Shown here in pieces: positions 4,356-5,886 of a stretch of 5,886 bases of DNA. Position 1 is the first letter of the stretch; the number at the start of each line of letters is the position of its first letter. The notes below the pieces were generated by a model. The model had not been told where the DNA came from, did not search any database, and saw only the letters and a list, made by a program, of their open reading frames with translations. Source of the DNA: CAYYWW01 sp964475515. Lineage in GTDB: Archaea; Aenigmatarchaeota; Aenigmatarchaeia; QMZP01. The translations under genes were made by a program, and so were the position numbers. Location of the stretch: positions 1 to 5,886 of the forward strand of contig CAYYWW010000039.1 of NCBI GenBank assembly GCA_964475515.1, read 5' to 3'.

Positions 4356-5885
4356 TTAAGATTTCTTTTCGCATATTAACTCGTGCATTTCAAGCAATCT
4401 TTGATTGTTAAAGGGTCGATGACAGTATCTACACATTAATATCTTCTTACCCTCTGTTTCCTCCTTTTTTTCTTTGGTTTGTATCGTTTTTCTTTTAATA
4501 TCTTTTTGAACCTTTGTTTTATTTGCTAATTTTTTGTTTTCCAATTGTGACGGTACAACTTCAGCACTTTCCACAATCTTATCCTTTATTTCATTAACTT
4601 TCAATTTGATTTTTTTCACTGGTTTTATTTCTTTATTTTTAACAGGCTTACTTTTGGTTTTTGGTTTTTTTACCACTTTCATTTTTTCGTTTACAAGTTT
4701 TTCCAATTGATTTAGCCTTTTTTCCAACATTTTTTGTTCTTTTAAAACACTTTTCACAGGGGATGTTCTTATTTCATCAACCTTTTTCAAAATAACATCA
4801 ATTCTTTTCTCGAGTTTGTCTGCGTTTCCCCCGACATTTTTAATCTCAGTTTCTAACCTTAAATAATCAGTTTCACTGTTTTTTTGTACTCTTTTGATGT
4901 TCTCTTCAATATTTTTGATTTTTTCACCAAGAGCAAATAATTCTTGGTTTAGCTTCGAGAGCGAATCACTAAATACTTTTTGGGATGGTACATTATTAAG
5001 GGTATCGAAAATCTGGGTAATGAGTTTTGTTAACTCCTCTATCTTTCCCAGGTTTTCCTCAGTTTTTTTCTCAACGACATCAATGTTTTTTATTTTTTCC
5101 TCATTAAATTTAATCTCATTAATTTTCTTCAACAGAGAATTAAATTTTGATTTGATTTTTTGATCCAAATCAGCGTTCGATTCATCTATGCGTCTATCAA
5201 ACGTCTCGCTTATTTCAGAAATTTTGTTTATCAATTCATTCAACCTTTTCTTGTTTTCATTAATTTTACTGCTGAGAGAATCTATACTTTTCAATTTCTC
5301 TTTTTCGAGTTCGATTTCTTCAACTTTTTTTAATGCAGCATCGATTCTTGATTCAAATTTCTTTTTAAAGTTGTTTACCATACTTTCTACATTTTTTTCA
5401 ATACTCTCCTTCATCGCAGTGTTAATGTCCTTTATCTCCTTTTCTAAGATTTTTTTAATCTCAGAAACATCACTCGATAGTGTATATAATTTCTCCTTGT
5501 TTTTATCTATTTTGGACTCAAGATCGTCTATTTTTACCAATTTTTTGTGATCCTCTTCAAACTTCTTCAACCGCTTTAGTAGAGGTCTAACTTCCGCCCT
5601 GAAGCTTTGTTTGAATTCTTTTAGCTCTTCTCTGTTTCTCTTTGAAATTTTCTTCAGAATTGTGTTGATTTTTTTGTTCTCTCTATCGAAGATCATTTTC
5701 ATTTCTATGACCTTTGAGTATATCACCTCGTCTATTCTCTCATCAACAAACTTCTTTATTTCGTATTTAATCCTTTCAAATTCCTTCTCCAAAGCAGATT
5801 TTTTCAAATAATAACCACAGTTCTTACAGAATATGGCTTTTCCTTCATTTTCTGTACCACATTCTGGGCAAATTAAAGTTTTCAT
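4356..5885 (-). CDS. Coiled-coil protein capped by an N-terminal zinc ribbon and a C-terminal C2HC zinc finger
   Basis: The 509 residues have no recognised enzyme domain. Residues 1-24 form a zinc ribbon with Cys6, Cys9, Cys20 and Cys23 (CPEC...CKNC). Residues about 30-402 are almost continuous charged coiled coil. Within it, a unit beginning xLK(K/R) with an ID about 16 residues later recurs near 102, 184 and 251, and partly at 365. Residues 403-478 are a Lys-rich, probably disordered linker. The end has CRYC...H...C (Cys485, Cys488, His501, Cys505), a C2HC finger of the kind that binds nucleic acid or protein. There is no signal peptide or membrane segment, so it is probably cytoplasmic. 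The rod plus two zinc modules suggests a tether or scaffold, perhaps on DNA; that is inference. ATG 5885 is one base from the window edge, and the start looks natural because it directly precedes the ribbon. Its stop lies 10 bp from that of pyrG. Confidence 0.85.
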   Translation of the reverse strand: MKTLICPECGTENEGKAIFCKNCGYYLKKSALEKEFERIKYEIKKFVDERIDEVIYSKVIEMKMIFDRENKKINTILKKISKRNREELKEFKQSFRAEVRPLLKRLKKFEEDHKKLVKIDDLESKIDKNKEKLYTLSSDVSEIKKILEKEIKDINTAMKESIEKNVESMVNNFKKKFESRIDAALKKVEEIELEKEKLKSIDSLSSKINENKKRLNELINKISEISETFDRRIDESNADLDQKIKSKFNSLLKKINEIKFNEEKIKNIDVVEKKTEENLGKIEELTKLITQIFDTLNNVPSQKVFSDSLSKLNQELFALGEKIKNIEENIKRVQKNSETDYLRLETEIKNVGGNADKLEKRIDVILKKVDEIRTSPVKSVLKEQKMLEKRLNQLEKLVNEKMKVVKKPKTKSKPVKNKEIKPVKKIKLKVNEIKDKIVESAEVVPSQLENKKLANKTKVQKDIKRKTIQTKEKKEETEGKKILMCRYCHRPFNNQRLLEMHELICEKKS

Positions 5886-5886
5886 A

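Noticed and set aside
4894..5811. Three long Phe/Ser/Ile-rich frames on the plus strand.
   Set aside because: They are antisense shadows of the Lys/Glu-rich coiled coil on the minus strand.
1..5886. CRISPR arrays, insertion sequences and attachment sites.
   Set aside because: No regularly spaced repeats, transposase gene, terminal inverted repeats or duplicated tRNA ends are visible.

Overview
The window looks like a low-GC archaeal chromosome segment. Three things point to Archaea. Two tRNA genes carry introns with bulge-helix-bulge (BHB) splice motifs, at positions where only archaeal tRNAs have them. Neither tRNA gene encodes CCA. Three protein starts sit about 25-28 bp downstream of TATA-like boxes with no clear Shine-Dalgarno sequence, which is the leaderless archaeal arrangement. 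The CTP synthase is of an archaeal/eukaryote-like sort. A DPANN-type or thermoproteal lineage is plausible because introns outside the anticodon loop are commonest in lineages with broad-specificity splicing endonucleases, but the window cannot fix the phylum.

Layout, left to right. Positions 1-1124 (+) hold the 3' part of an AAA_14/DUF4143-type ATPase whose Walker A end lies off the left edge. Positions 1125-1418 contain no gene I can support, only a T-rich terminator-like stretch and the promoter of the next gene. tRNA-Ile(GAT) lies at 1419-1537 (+) with a 45-nt intron inside the anticodon stem (30/31). Positions 1650-1923 (+) hold a small, apparently unrecorded three-helix membrane protein gene split by a one-base frameshift. 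Positions 1988-2380 (+) encode a nucleoside 2-deoxyribosyltransferase-like protein. tRNA-Ala(CGC) lies at 2402-2618 (-) with two introns, one at canonical 37/38 (56 nt) and one in the T-loop at 59/60 (89 nt), so two thirds of the precursor is removed. Divergent from it, pyrG (CTP synthase) runs from 2681 to 4345 (+). Convergent with pyrG, after a 10-bp gap, is a 509-residue coiled-coil protein (4356-5885, -) with a four-Cys zinc ribbon at its N terminus and a C2HC zinc finger at its C terminus.

The genes do not form one operon. Most appear to be single transcription units with their own promoters. The deoxyribosyltransferase-like gene and pyrG both touch nucleotide metabolism, but a tRNA gene on the opposite strand separates them, so co-transcription is not suggested. 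The strongest unusual content is the tRNA intron set, in particular the similar splice-site ends of the two tRNA-Ala introns. The next most unusual items are the frameshifted membrane protein and the doubly zinc-capped coiled-coil protein.
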